DNA of 64,000 nucleotides from Kudoa neothunni (taxonomy: Eukaryota; Cnidaria). Shown here one piece after another: positions 37,736 to 50,131 of the stretch (position 1 is the stretch's first letter; the number at the start of each line of letters is the position of its first letter). The stretch lies in contig OZ199838.1 in assembly GCA_964304625.1 (NCBI GenBank), positions 5,332,001 to 5,396,000 on the forward strand, given 5' to 3'. A program made the position numbers and the translations under genes. Under the pieces are notes generated by a model, which searched no databases, was not told where the DNA came from, and saw only the letters and a list, made by a program, of their open reading frames with translations.

Positions 37736-40700
37736 TTATAGATAAGAAGTTGAGGACATTTTACTAAAAATATCATCTCCAAATGCTGAGGTGTTTAATT
37801 CGATGGAGGTTTCGTTGGTGAATGTACTGTGGGAGTATGGTTCGGGAATTGTATCATTTGATTGAGTGTGTTTCCACCATTGGCCACTATTCGACGATAA
37901 CTCGTTGTAGCCGGTAATGAGAAATGTTTTGCTTTCGAAACTTTCAAACTTTAAAATTTTATGAGGGTTAATGTTGTAGTTGGAAACATTTTCAATCAGA
38001 TCCAGGGACGATTGACTGATGAGTATACATTGTGGTGTTCCGTGTTGTTCCATTTTTTTGTGCTATAGAAACCGATTCTCCAAACAAGCAATACCTAGGC
38101 ATTGTGTCTCCCACGATGCCAGCAGCAACAGGACCAGTATGAATGCCGATACGAATTTTTAATTTGTATTGGCTGTCGAGATGGATCCCCAGCTTATCGA
38201 ATGAGAAATTTTCCACAGCATTCAATATGTTAAGAGCCATTTCACATATTTCGGTAGCATGTCGACCTCCTTTACGTACCGGAAGACCAGACACAGCCAT
38301 GTATGCATCGCCAATAGTTTCAACTTTGAAAACATTGTATAAAGCTACAATTTCATCAAATTGTGTGTACAGTTCATGTAGTATTTGTGAAACTTGAAAG
38401 GGGCTAATATTGGAGCACAACGAAGTGAAACCTACAATATCACTAAAATAGATCGTAACTTGGTCGAAAAGTTCAGGTTCCACCGGCAGTCCTCTAATCA
38501 AATAAGATATAATTGGTTTTGGAAACATTCTACAAAGTAGCTGTTCAGCTTTTTTCTTATCATTTAGTAGCTGGCCAGATTTCTCTCCAATAAGACTGTT
38601 GAGATTATTCGAATGAATTGTTTAATAGATTCATAATATTGTCGAAAATATTTGGTTTCACTCCATTCTTTGATAGTGGTGATTTGAGGAAGTATTGAAC
38701 TTTTAGAAATGAGGGGCGTTTGTCTGGGTGTGGGTTTAGGCACAGTTTCATCAACGGGATCAAATGTTGCATGCCTTCAGTATCATTGACAATTTGGAAG
38801 GGATATTTCTTGTGATTTTGTTTGATTCTGTAATTGCGAATTATTTTTGATAGAATTTTGCATGCATTTTTCTTAGAGTTATAATTGAAGGGCCCATCCA
38901 GAGTAATCATCTCCTGGAGTATGACTCCGAAACTGTAGATATCTGCTTTTTGGTAGCGGCTTTTTGTGTTGTTATTTTTGAGTGATACATTGGTGATTAG
39001 TTCCGGAGCACACCATAGTGATTGTAAGCATTCACAAATCTTACCATTACAACAGTACGTTGTATTGTTAGTAGGTATAAAAACGGTGTCAACATCTCGA
39101 AAAGCCACTTTATTGTTGAGCGAATTAAACGATAAGTTACTGTAATCTTCACACTTCTAAATAAAAAGTATTAAAATTTTCTGAATAGACAAAAGTTATT
39201 AGCACAGATATTAAGAGTAAAAAAATTATCACATTTTAGATAAACTAATGATAATAAAACTTACTAATGGAAAATCGCTATAATCGGTAAAGGAGCTAGA
39301 ACTTGAGTCGGAGCTGCTACTTCCAAGTGTAAAGGTCTCAATTTTTCTCATCCCATAATCCGATATTTTTAGACACCAAGGTTCTTCTACATAGCAACAT
39401 TTTGATGTGAGTTTTCCATGATAATGAAATAACGAACTATGCAGAAATATCATTCCATTCAGTAAATCATTGAGAAGACTACATAAAAATATAAAATCGA
39501 GATTTTTTTTGTCCTCTATCAGCACATCATAGAGCGCCCCATAACGGGAACGATGATAAACCATACATATCTTATGCGGCTCTATATAACTACCAATAAA
39601 GGTGACGAAATTGTTGTGAGTGAGTTGTTTTAAACTGGACAAATACTTGCTTATTTTAACAAAATCAAGAATGTTTTTTCTAACACAACATTTCTCCTGG
39701 ATTACAATTCTCCTTCCAGCGTACCAGCCGAATCTAATATTCTCTTCGAGATGCACCGCTTTTGGTATGTCTTTTAGCGTGTACGGCTTTCTACAGAACA
39801 CATCCAGTATATCATCATAAAATATGACTTTATCAGAGTTTTCTTCCGTTATGTGGCTATTATCATCCTATAAGAAAATATAAAACTCAAAATTTAGTTT
39901 CCAAACAAACAATTATTTGTCATGTGAATAAATAGTCATCAAGTCTGTAAAAAACATTTAATTTCAAATAACTTCTTAAAAATGAAACATATTTAAATTA
40001 GATTTCTTTATCCAATATATCGATATAAAATTTTTGTAAAAAATAAATATAGATTAAATTTTTTAAACATTACTTTATATTTAATCAAAAATAATTAAAA
40101 ACATATTTATACTTTTTGTAAAAATCATTATTAACTGATATTTATGGTCAAATACTCAATATAAAAATTATACAAAGATTAATTATTTTAAGTTTTATAT
40201 AAATTCATTAAAATATTTTTATAAAATAAAAATTACCTCGAATTCTATAGCTCTTTTGTCGGTTTTCCAAAAAGAGTGTTTATAGTATCGTTTTACAATG
40301 TAACATTTGAAATAGCTATACACCGTGAGAAATATCAAGCCCACAAACATACTATATATTATGGAGCCAATAATGAATGTTCTTATAAATTGGTCTTTTG
40401 AGAAAATGGATTTTTCAATTGAGAAATAAGGTTGCACATCATCTGCAATAATGAAGTCATTGCTTTTGGCAGGAATCGATTCGCCGATATTTTTAGGTAT
40501 TGGAGAATTTTTAAATATATTTTTGAAAAGAGTTTTTACATAATTGTAGTGATTCTTGATTCCTTCTAACTTTTCATTCTTTTGGAAATGATTGCCGATT
40601 GTGATTTTATTCCACAATCGAATATCATATCGGTCAAAGAGCTTGAAAAATTTGTCGAAATCAATCCTGCATGCCTGGTAAGTTTCATTTTTACTCATAA

Positions 40701-41790
40701 ACTCACAATTATTGAAATAATGTGTAGTTAACGAATCTATTCTATATTTGATTATGGATATTTGGAACACCCTTGTATATGTATCGAAACTGGTTTGAGC
40801 TCGTTTATTTTTTCTACTCATCTTTTTGATAACATCATTCAGGTAATCAAAATTGATAGAATAATGAGATTTATAATTTAAAACTTTTCCATAGCTCACA
40901 ATTTTTTGAAGTAGTAACAGCCGATTGTATTGGTTATTTTTTGTTTCGAAGTTTTCATGGTGAATTGTGGAGTTCATGTATTTTTGGGGGTAATTTTCAA
41001 ATATTGTGTCTGATTTTGGGAGTTTTTCAAAACATTTCAGTGATTTTTTTATCACTGAATCATCGGACAACAAAAAGTAACTGTAGATTGGATTAATTGG
41101 AGTGATGGTTGAAAAATTGCTGCAAAGTATTGAAGAAGATAACGATAGGAATGATTTTTTGGATAGCTTTAGCCATGAAAACTGACTGTTCTCAGCCAAA
41201 TAACCATTCAACAAATGTAACATATGCATTACACCATTCATATATTTTTTGTCATCATAATAAAATAACAATTTTGGAGAAATTTCATTGGTTGATTCCA
41301 TGTAGTTTAAAAGTATTTCCGCCGGACGTGCACCGTTGAATATTTTTCTAAATAGAGTTTGTTTTATATTGTTCATTGAATCTTTAACAGTCATCAGCCG
41401 ACCTTCATACATATATGTGATTTTGGTACCAGTTAGTTCAATTAGTATATTTTTACGTTGATGACGATGACTGAACTTCTTCGGCGAGGACTGGTCGTTA
41501 TTAGTTAGGCATTCATTGATTGTTTCAAGCATAGATTCGGCATGATTGTTAATGTAGATATAAGTTGTTGGCGAATTTTCAGACGTATTTTCAAAAAATA
41601 CGTTTTGTGGTTTACAGCTCCATTTAACCACATCTAAATTTTGATGTTTAACAAAAAAATTGATATCTCTTTCCGAAACAATCCAATGAAACGCCAAGTT
41701 TGAGTTATCGATAACGTCGTTATTGGTCATTAGGAGCACATCACTACTCATGAGCATCACAATAAACGCTAAAATTATCAATACATCCAT
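37736..41790 (-). CDS. receptor (membrane) guanylyl cyclase, possibly catalytically altered
   Basis: Three exons: 41790-40237, 39867-39265 and 39156-37736, with introns of 369 and 108 bp. The total is 1,191 residues if two single extra bases are discounted (near 38605-38612 and in an A7 run at 38053-38059). The start is the ATG that opens a signal peptide (MDVLIILAFIVMLMSS). Then follow a divergent ~460-residue ectodomain, a membrane helix (FIIGSIIYSMFVGLIFLTVY), a kinase-homology domain (KISDYG, LWCAPEL, DIYSFGVILQEM), a signalling helix and a cyclase domain. Metal Asp (FSDIVGF, ETIGDAY) and guanine-choosing Glu/Cys (VETIGD, PRYCLFG) are present. The transition-state Asn/Arg pair of GDTVNTASRMES reads GESVSIAQKMEQ, so N is S and R is K. 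The expected role is making cGMP at the plasma membrane on ligand binding; activity is doubtful. Confidence 0.88.
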
Positions 41791-42343
41791 CCAGTATGTA
41801 CCCCCAATTCGTGTACAGCACAGTTTAACTGGACTGGTTGTGCTCAATCGTAATCATATTAGAACAGTGAATATAATCTGAATACAAATCTATTATAATT
41901 GTATATTTTTCTAATTTAATGACCAAAAAAACTGGCATCGAACAAATATATTTTCTTTATAAATATTACTTAGAAATAAACATAAAACGAATGTTTGCTT
42001 ACGTTAAATTATACTTCGGAAACAAATTACTCGTGGCGTTGTCAATTGAAATGTTTAATAACTCTGAATAGGTCAATTTCAATGCCGTGATATCTCTATA
42101 TATTATTCCTTTCACCATAAAGATATGGTAATGACCTTCGTTTTTGTGGATTATTGAAGATATTAAACAATTAAATTTAGTAATTTTTTGAACTTAAAAA
42201 TTTTATGAAAACTTTAATCTAATATAAATTAATTTAGTAGATAGGACTTACAGAAAAAATATTCTTTTCTCCCTAAATATGTATTTTTAATTAATATAAC
42301 ATTTATTTTCTAACACATAAATTTAATGAGTATAAAAAATTAA
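41791..42343. other. upstream region of the guanylyl cyclase gene
   Basis: Presumed promoter and 5' untranslated region of the minus-strand cyclase, running up to the Mutator-like element. No distinct core promoter motif rises above the AT background. An in-frame TGA lies upstream of the ATG at 41790, so the coding sequence does not extend further in this exon. Confidence 0.4.
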
Positions 42344-44739
42344 GGCACTGGCTACTGCTACGGATCCGTATAATCCGCATGCGGGGGTTGTCTATTGCTA
42401 CGGGAGGGAATAACTCCAAATCTACAAACTCACATAAAATTTGAAATTTGTAATCAATCATTTTTGGCCTAACATAATTAACCGTTTGGGAGAAAATTTG
42501 AGCTATTGAAAAATACAACATTATTGTAAGGAGTTTTGGATTAAAAAATAGTTTTAGCTCATCTTTTTAACGTTTAGTAAAATTAATATGCAAAATTTCT
42601 TGCGTAAAATCAGCTAATAAGGATAATACTCAAATGAAATAAACAATTTTGGCTTCCTTTAATATGAGCGAGCGCCAAGAAACGTTTTTAATTTTGTGGC
42701 AACTGCTCACTTATATTAGATAGGCGGCATATTTATATAATTTGAAAATTTAAAACAGTTAGATAGTAAATTATTAGTTTACGAAATGTATTAAGCGCAT
42801 GAGTTAGAAATGTTGTATTAGACTGATTAGATACAATTGTTGTGTTCAAATCAAACTTTTTTTAATAAACAGTTGGTAATTTAAATAATTAGTAATATTA
42901 TTTTTTCATACGTTTTTTTTTTCTAGAAAAAAGAAATGAGTGTTAGCCTACGTTGTTTAGGTCATCCGATTGTTTTCACTCTCAGTGGGAATGATAGCCC
43001 CAACTAATATTTGGTAACATTTTAATGAATTTATCTCAAGTATCAGTTGTTATTTCGTATTATTTTCGATTAACTTCCTTTGAAATATTTGTATTACACA
43101 AAGTTTACTGGTAACAGTGGGTATTTGAAGAGGCAATTCCCAAAAATTCCCTTACTTTATGTTCTCAACTGCAACAACGATCCATAATTTTTCATTCAAA
43201 ATAGGGGAGCATTCTAAAATTTATGTAATTGCCTTCGTTAACACAAATTTTCAACGAAATTGTAGAGTAAGTCGCATTAGATGATCAACCAAAAATAATC
43301 AAGTAACAACATTGTTTTCTTTTTTACTTTTAACATCACAATTAAACTTGTGAGTTGGCATACTGATAGTCGTAAATACATCCATGTTGGTTATCCCTCT
43401 TGTTTTCAAATTGTGTAGGGATTTCACTGTGATATTTTTACTCGTTTCATAGCTTAACATTTTTTGTATTCGATTTTTATTAGATCCAAGTGATATTAAT
43501 TCATAAAGATGATTATTCGAGAAATCGTCTTTTCGTTGATGAGGTAGAAATTTGTATATCAAAGCATTACAAAGACGATCGTGTATCTCATTTAAAAATA
43601 TGATTATGAATTATTGTCCATATTGTTACTAACTCAAAAAGTAATGCTAGAGAGGCAGTTACCTCTGTATGTTGACGATTTTTGTTACCTTTAAGCTTTC
43701 TTTTTTTTATAAAGAGTCGAAAACAATACAAACCTTATTTTGTAGTAAATTAAAGGTTCATTAAAATGTTATAGAATTTTATATTGGGAATTTTGTATTT
43801 TCCGCAATTCCATCATTTTTAATTTGTTGGAAAAAAGATGTTCATAACGATTAATATGACTATATAATGAGTTATATAAGTCAACTCTCAATCCAGGAGA
43901 GGATTCCATCGTACAAATGACGCTACAATGAAAACTTTGATTCGCACACAGGTTACTGTATTCAAGAATACAAAACGTGTTTCCTTCTATTGTGGACATT
44001 AATTTCAGTTAACGGATTGCCGTAAAATTTAAGTTTTTTAAGTTTTAATGTTATTAAAACTAATAATTTATCTATATTTGTAACAATAATATTTAAGAAG
44101 ATGAATTATGCTCACCGCTATTTAATTGCACACAGTAAGCTTTTATATTGATTTTAACTATAAAATTAAACATTACTTTAAATATACTTACTGAATTCAC
44201 TATATAGAATGTTCTAACCGTTTTCTTTGAATAACGGTAATATTGAATATACTTTGTAGATATGTAATAATACATATAAATATAATCTGTAAATAAAATA
44301 TATATATATATATATATATATAACAAATACAATTATTTCATTTTATAAAAACCTAGTTAAGCATATTTTAACTGATCACATTAGCTGCGCCAGATTAAAC
44401 GGATTAAGTACAATCAGAGGTAATAGGTTGGACGTTTTATACATAAAAAACAACATCTGATATTTTCTTTTTTAATTAAAGAAACCTTTATTAGTAAAAA
44501 ATTAAAATATTTATTTAACATTACTTATATCAAAACGTAAAACACGAAATTTATAGTCACAATATTAGAAATTTCAATAGCTCAAATTTTCTCCCAAACG
44601 GTTAATTATGTTAGGCCAAAAATGATTGATTACAAATTTCAAATTTTATGTGAGTTTGTAGATTTGGAGTTATTCCCTCCCGTAGCAATAGACAACCCCC
44701 GCATGCGGATTATACGGATCCGCAGCAATAGCCACTGCC
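42344..44739 (-). mobile_element. Mutator-like (MULE) element with ~170-bp inverted ends
   Basis: Inverted arms 42344-42512 and 44571-44739 match almost base for base. They begin GGCACTGGCTACTGCTACGG on the left and, complemented, GGCAGTGGCTATTGCTGCGG on the right, and share CGCATGCGGGGGTTGTCTAT and CCAAACGGTTAATTATGTTA. Flanks are compatible with an A/T-only duplication of about 9 bp (AAAAATTAA, slightly offset on the right). The minus strand retains two coding scraps in N-to-C order, 43999-43769 and 43562-43299. The second (RKDDFSNNHLYELISLGSNK, then a helical VKSLHNLKTRG) resembles the N-terminal helical region of MULE transposases. The catalytic DDE part is missing, so the element is internally deleted. 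Confidence 0.8.
44299..44322. repeat. TA dinucleotide microsatellite
   Basis: An uninterrupted run of about 12 TA units inside the Mutator-like element. Confidence 0.9.
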
Positions 44740-46998
44740 AAAAAAAATTAATTTGAAATATTATATATACCAAATTTTTCATATTAAATTTTTTTTTAAA
44801 TATCTTAAAACTTAATATACATTCTATAAAATGTACGGATAGATATGTAATATTATATATTGCAAAGTTTAATGTTTGCTCATCGTTGTAAATCTTTACA
44901 GAGACTACACTCATTTCAAGTTATGCAAAAATTCTTGGACGCATAGGAAACCCGGGTAAACCACAGAATAGGGGTGAACTCAGTTAAAATCGGAATTCTC
45001 CATACACATCCCCCAAAAATTGCGATTTTCCACAGTTAATGTTGATGCTTTTATCCTAGATGGCGTCTTCGTAATAAAAAAACAAACCAAGAAACTTTAA
45101 TATCGACTTACAGAGATTTGGAATGCTTCCAAAAACTCGCAGATGTCGTGGGTGTGCGAAAAATAGACTAATTAGCAACATTGATTTTTTATATGTGTGC
45201 GAAGAATTCCGAATTTAACCGAGGCGTCCTATCCTGTACTTCAGTGAGGAGACCCCTCTCTTTTTGTGTTTATTTTTATCGCCAACAAACAAAAAAGGGC
45301 AGGGGGGTATTATTAGCCCTAAATAACATTTACGCATGTATGATATCCATTCGTAATCTCAGCAACTTCCACTTAAAGTTTATGTATAAAGTTTTTTTTT
45401 ATAATGTACTGTAGTTACTTATTTTTTTCCATTGCTACCGCTCTTAGGACCAACAATAAATACAGTAGTGCAAGGATATTGCGTAGCAGGGGTACTACGC
45501 ACTTTTGGATATTATAACAAGATTTCCTATTGATAATACATAATATTGTTATTTATGTAATAAACATAAAGATTTTTAATTAAAAGAAGTGCGAAATATG
45601 TTATCCCATAAATTTTTTCTAAACTTATGAAACCCTAAAGATTTTCTCTCCTTTTTCAATACACTTTATTGAAATTATAATTGATTTATATAATCAATAT
45701 TACGTTCATACATTAATTTATTAAATGTACTTATCATACATTATCTAATATATATAAGGAAATTTTCCCCTCTTAAATTTCAAATTACATAGTTATTATA
45801 TATAAGGTGCGTAATAAGCGTAATTGACTACATATTATCCGGTTACTAAAGTAATCCTTAGCCCTCGCAATACGCAGACTCAGATGAATTACCGTTTGCC
45901 GCAGTAGTTCGGCGCATATTCTATCGGGATACGAGAGTTTTCTTCTAATTATAGCTGTATTAATAACGTATAATTGTTTTACTATTAAACACTGGACAAG
46001 AAAATATTGTATAACAACAGAGCTAATATTCGTGACCTTATAATTAGAAAATCGACTACTTTTCATCGACTATAGATAAAAAGTAGTCTAATTTATTTAT
46101 AACAAATTAAGGAATTAAGATTATTTTAGAAATGTAATTTTTTGGTTTTTTAAAACATTACATAGGAGAAGTAAACAATATTATAAAATAAGAAACTAAC
46201 TGACGCTAAACATAAAAATATGTTGTTATGAGGATAAAAATCGCCATTCAACATAACTTAAAAGAACACAAATAAATTGAAGCCAATCTAATTATATGAA
46301 AAATACCAAAAGATCCTGGTAGAGTTAGGCAGCTCTTTAGCTTCGAATAAGGAGAAATCTTTGATTGATAAACGACAAAATAATAGCTTCAAAAGTTATG
46401 ATCGATTTAAAAAGTTGATTTATAAGTTTTTGTAATATTTAAACTTTTATTTAAAAATTATTTTTATTAAGAACCAATTATTTGATGAAAAGAATATAGC
46501 GTTATGTGTTTACACATATAAGTGCGGACTTAAATCGTTTGGACAATATTATTGATATTATTTAAATTTTATTGATGATGAATAGCATAATCGATCATCA
46601 AAATATCAGTTTTATAATTAGTTTTCTTGACGAATAAATGAAAACTATTTTCTACCTTTAGAATATTGAAATTATTGTCTACTCACCATTGTAATAATCA
46701 ATATTACAGACTTATGATATTTCGAATCAGGTACTAGAAAGGTATTTATGACTTAATATTTCTGCCTTCGTTTGAGTCGATTCAATTATAAAATAAATAG
46801 ATCAACTATAGTTCAATATAGTATAAACTATATATTGATTATTAAATATATAATGGGATGGTGGTAAATAAATTAATTTTAATTAACTCGGAATAATAAC
46901 TAGATTTGTCTCAAAGCTAACAAGCTATATTGAATACGAGATATGAATAAAACAAATTTTTTCATTTTAACTGTATGTTTTGAAACCGTATTGATGTT
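44740..46998. other. non-coding region with transposon scraps
   Basis: About 45330-45462 resembles the interior of the MULE-type MITE at 49899-50131: both share GCGCAATATCCATT- or ATGATATCCATT-like sequence, then CGCTCYCGCTC or CGCTCTTAGGACC. It is cut by a pogo-type end at 45463. An imperfect 44-bp palindrome lies at 46045-46088 (GACTACTTTT / AAAAGTAGTC arms). No gene-like exon was seen. Confidence 0.4.
45463..45525. mobile_element. terminal repeat of a pogo-like element, partner not found
   Basis: After a TA dinucleotide the sequence reads CAGTAGTGCAAGGATATTGC and then GTAGCAGGGGTACTACGC. It closely matches the complemented right end of the pogo-like element ending at 52311. A matching opposite end was not identified downstream, so this is a truncated copy or a solo end. 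Confidence 0.55.
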
Positions 46999-48423
46999 AT
47001 GATTTATGTCTTAGTTGTTGTTACCTACCAAGCAACCAATTCTCATCTATAAATGGTTCACCTAACAACCTACCGGCTAATATAAAGACACGGTTTCGTA
47101 ATAGCGGATACACTCCAGGATCTTCTACGGAAGAATGCAAAGCGTACATTAAAACCAAGCGAGACTTTAAAGAAGCATACGAAAAGAATAGAGTAAGATT
47201 GGAACATATCGAAACATTAATAGTACAGAGAAAACCATCGTTGGACCGTTACCTCGCTGGAAAAGAAAAGATCACAAAGTTTTTGAATAATTATCCAATG
47301 ACTTTTTATGAAAGCATAACTAAAACCCAGATTTTTCTATGTTTCTTAGTGATGAATATATAGAAACTCTTCGCAACTTTGAACAGTGGCAAAATACAAC
47401 TGGCTATACATTCTATTTATGTTGAAGCTTGTTTCCATATCTACGGGCATCATATGGATCGAATCAAACTCGCGATGAAGTCGGCAGAATCTGACAATTT
47501 TTTCAGAACTACTATTGAAAAAAAATTATGACATCTTCGAACACATGACTTATAGTTGTAGAATACAAGATCCTATAGATGCAGCTGAACAACTTGACAC
47601 TAAAGTAAACGAGGTTATCAATAAATTAAGAGAAGAATTGGAAAAACAAACTCTTTTGTATATGACTAAACTCCAAGAGGATCTTCAGACCTCGTTAACA
47701 TCCTATTCCAAAGAAAACATTCAGACTTTGACTAACAGTCAGCAGTCATTAAGCGATAATTTGAACTCTAAAAGTGTGAGCTCCGTGGGTAAATTTCCAA
47801 TCGACGCACTCAATAGGATAATAATAAAATTGGAAAAACTTATCATTCTGTTTAATGGCTACATATCTAACGATATCATTGAAATTATCCAACGAAAAAT
47901 TGATTCCCTTAAACGATTAATTGAAAGATAAAATCAGTTGAATAAAGAAAATAACTCCGATGCGACCGATATGGAGCATCCAGAAACATTAAAATCTCTT
48001 AAAGAATTCCTCACAATCAATTCGAATGTATTGTCCGATTTTGGAAAATTCAATGATTCCACTGATGATAACTTTAAAACTTTTACTTCCGCGGATGGAG
48101 CCGACATAGAACAAACTGACAAAGCTATAGAAAGTTCCATCAAAGAACCAGCTAAAGATACATACAATAAAGAGGAACAATCTGGATCAGAGCTAGATTC
48201 GACCGAACAATCCAACAATTTTGATGATAATGACAATGTGAAATATGATTCTATTAAATGGGATGATAAAAATGTTTCTTCGAAAGACTTTTATAATGTG
48301 ATTATCGTATTCGCTGCAGTGTCTGCAATTTTTCTGATTATTGGAGGTGCTTCTATATTTTATAAATACAAAATAAGGAAGGCAATCTACCAAGAATGCA
48401 ACAATGTCTATGTCAAACCATAA
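46999..48423 (+). pseudogene. shortened second copy of the giant coiled-coil membrane protein
   Basis: The copy starts upstream of the point where copy 1 emerges from the assembly gap. It gives a likely signal peptide (ATG at 46999, MIYVLVVVTYQATNS) and a Cys-containing N-terminus (STEECKAYIKTKRDF), although these two are in different frames. Relative to copy 1 it has a one-base loss near 47322, a one-base gain near 47416, a ~140-bp deletion between A-tracts near 47520, and an in-frame 4.5-kb deletion at a shared GAAAACAA-like spot near 47945. A TAC-to-TAA change lies at 47929-47931. The C-terminal membrane helix and the tail, ending NNVYVKP, are intact. Sequence up to about 47775 is nearly identical to copy 1; beyond that it differs at roughly one base in five. 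Probably non-functional in this form. Confidence 0.8.
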
Positions 48424-49875
48424 TTATGGTTCGATAGTATACGTTGACAATATTATTATTATGATGAATTTTAGTTTATTTATATAACACACGAATAAGT
48501 ATTATTATATCGATTCCTTTGTATTCTTTGTGCGCGCTTCAAACATCCATAAATATTCTTATGTAAGTTTATAGCGCTAAATCTTTTAGCGCTAACTACA
48601 GAGGAAATTAGCCATTACTAAGTTATGGTGATTTTTTACGTTTAAAGATCAAGATTCCTATAATTTACAGTAACTTATGGATCGTATGTGATACCACAAA
48701 AACATAAATTAATCAATGTTTGAATAATTTAACATATGTCCTATTAACTTTATAACATTGATAAGTTATTATATCAGTTTGACTTTAGAAAACTCAAATT
48801 ATAACAAGTTTTTATGCATTTTATGAATCGGGCGCAATTATGACTCATACGTCAACAGCTGATAGGATCAAATTCAAACTTTATCCTAAAGGTTGAATCT
48901 ATAAAATATTATCAGAAAGTAGAAAATAAACCAAACGCTAAATATGAAACATTTAAGATCACTGATGTAAAAGCATAATCTTCTTCGATTATTATTATAA
49001 ACAATAAAAATTAATTGTTTTAACATTATAACGATGGCTATTTTCCAAATCAAGAAAAACTCTCAACAAGGAAGAAATATGAATATTGAACTATACGTGA
49101 AGGAGTGAATAGCACCGATGAATGTAAAAAATATACAAGATTCCTAATCAGTTATTATCAGTAAAGCTAATGAATTCCTCGAGTATGTCTCATAAGAAAT
49201 ACCTGTATCTGCATCTCCTGGCTGATTTATGACTTTATAAAAAATTCGACATTTTTCTTAATTCTATTTTTTGTGAATCTTCCAATTTCATACCAAGTTT
49301 TATTACACATTTCTTCAATTAATAAACCAAATAAATACGCTAATTGGTCAAAATATGACCTAATTTTAATTTTTTTTATTTATTTCTGCACGCGAGAAGT
49401 TTTTCGCAAGTAATGAGTAATGATTTTTATTTCCCTTTTGGTTACACACGATCCATAGGTTATTGTATTTAAAACAAATGAACATTAATTTAACTGCCTT
49501 AGAAATTTACTGAAAAAGTACATTCGAATTGGTAGGGTAATATTTTTTCTTAAAGTTCGATGTATTTAATAAAACTTTTGATTCCTTCTAAGTGAAATGA
49601 TTAACATACTATTTCAACTTGAGTTACAATCTTTTTAATGTAAAATTATGTTTCGCGTGCTAAATTTGGAATACATTCGGAGGAAGAAATATTAGAAAGT
49701 TTTGCAGTACAAAAAATTCATAATATTTATAAATATAAAAAAATTGTACAAAGTATATTCATATTCTATAAATACTCATATATTTGTTTATATTTTATAG
49801 CATATTGGGTGATTTAATGATAAAACTTGTATAAAGCATAAAATATTATGAAATGTAACAGCTCATGAGAGTAGA
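48424..49875 (+). repeat. 3' flank of the second copy with a ~0.8-kb insertion
   Basis: Homologous to about 32206-32865. Similarity runs from the stop codon to about 48650 and resumes at about 49470 (AACTGCCTTAGAAATTTACTG, then ACATTCGAATTGGTAGGG) through about 49870. The intervening ~0.8 kb has no counterpart behind copy 1. I could not see terminal repeats or coding sequence in it. Confidence 0.7.
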
Positions 49876-49898
49876 AGCTCTTGCAAAGGCAGATGATA

Positions 49899-50131
49899 GG
49901 CACTGGCTATTGACACGGAAGTTTTTGATTCCAATTGGCAATTGCGTATGCGCAATATCCATTTTTAATCCCGGTAACTCCTATTTATAGTTGATCTATA
50001 CAGTTTATTTGTTAGCATCTCACGTATTAAATTATTTTTGGACAATCGCTCCCGCTCCTAGGAGCCAAAATTAATTAAATACAGTCAAAACTATACCTAC
50101 CTGAATATTATGATCAGTGTCAATAGCCACT
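49899..50131. mobile_element. MULE-type MITE
   Basis: The left end, GGCACTGGCTATTGACACGG, and the complemented right end, GTGGCTATTGACACTG, are inverted. They share the GGCACTGGCTATTG start of the 2.4-kb Mutator-like element at 42344. The ~230-bp interior is non-coding. It sits exactly where similarity between the two copies of the giant-gene flank ends, so it may mark or have helped make that breakpoint. Confidence 0.6.

Noticed and set aside
44093-44332. 79-codon open stretch on the minus strand
   Set aside because: It is driven by a TA microsatellite and has the composition of repeat translation.
45181-45414. 77-codon open stretch
   Set aside because: It overlaps MITE-like sequence, and no splice context or family resemblance was found.
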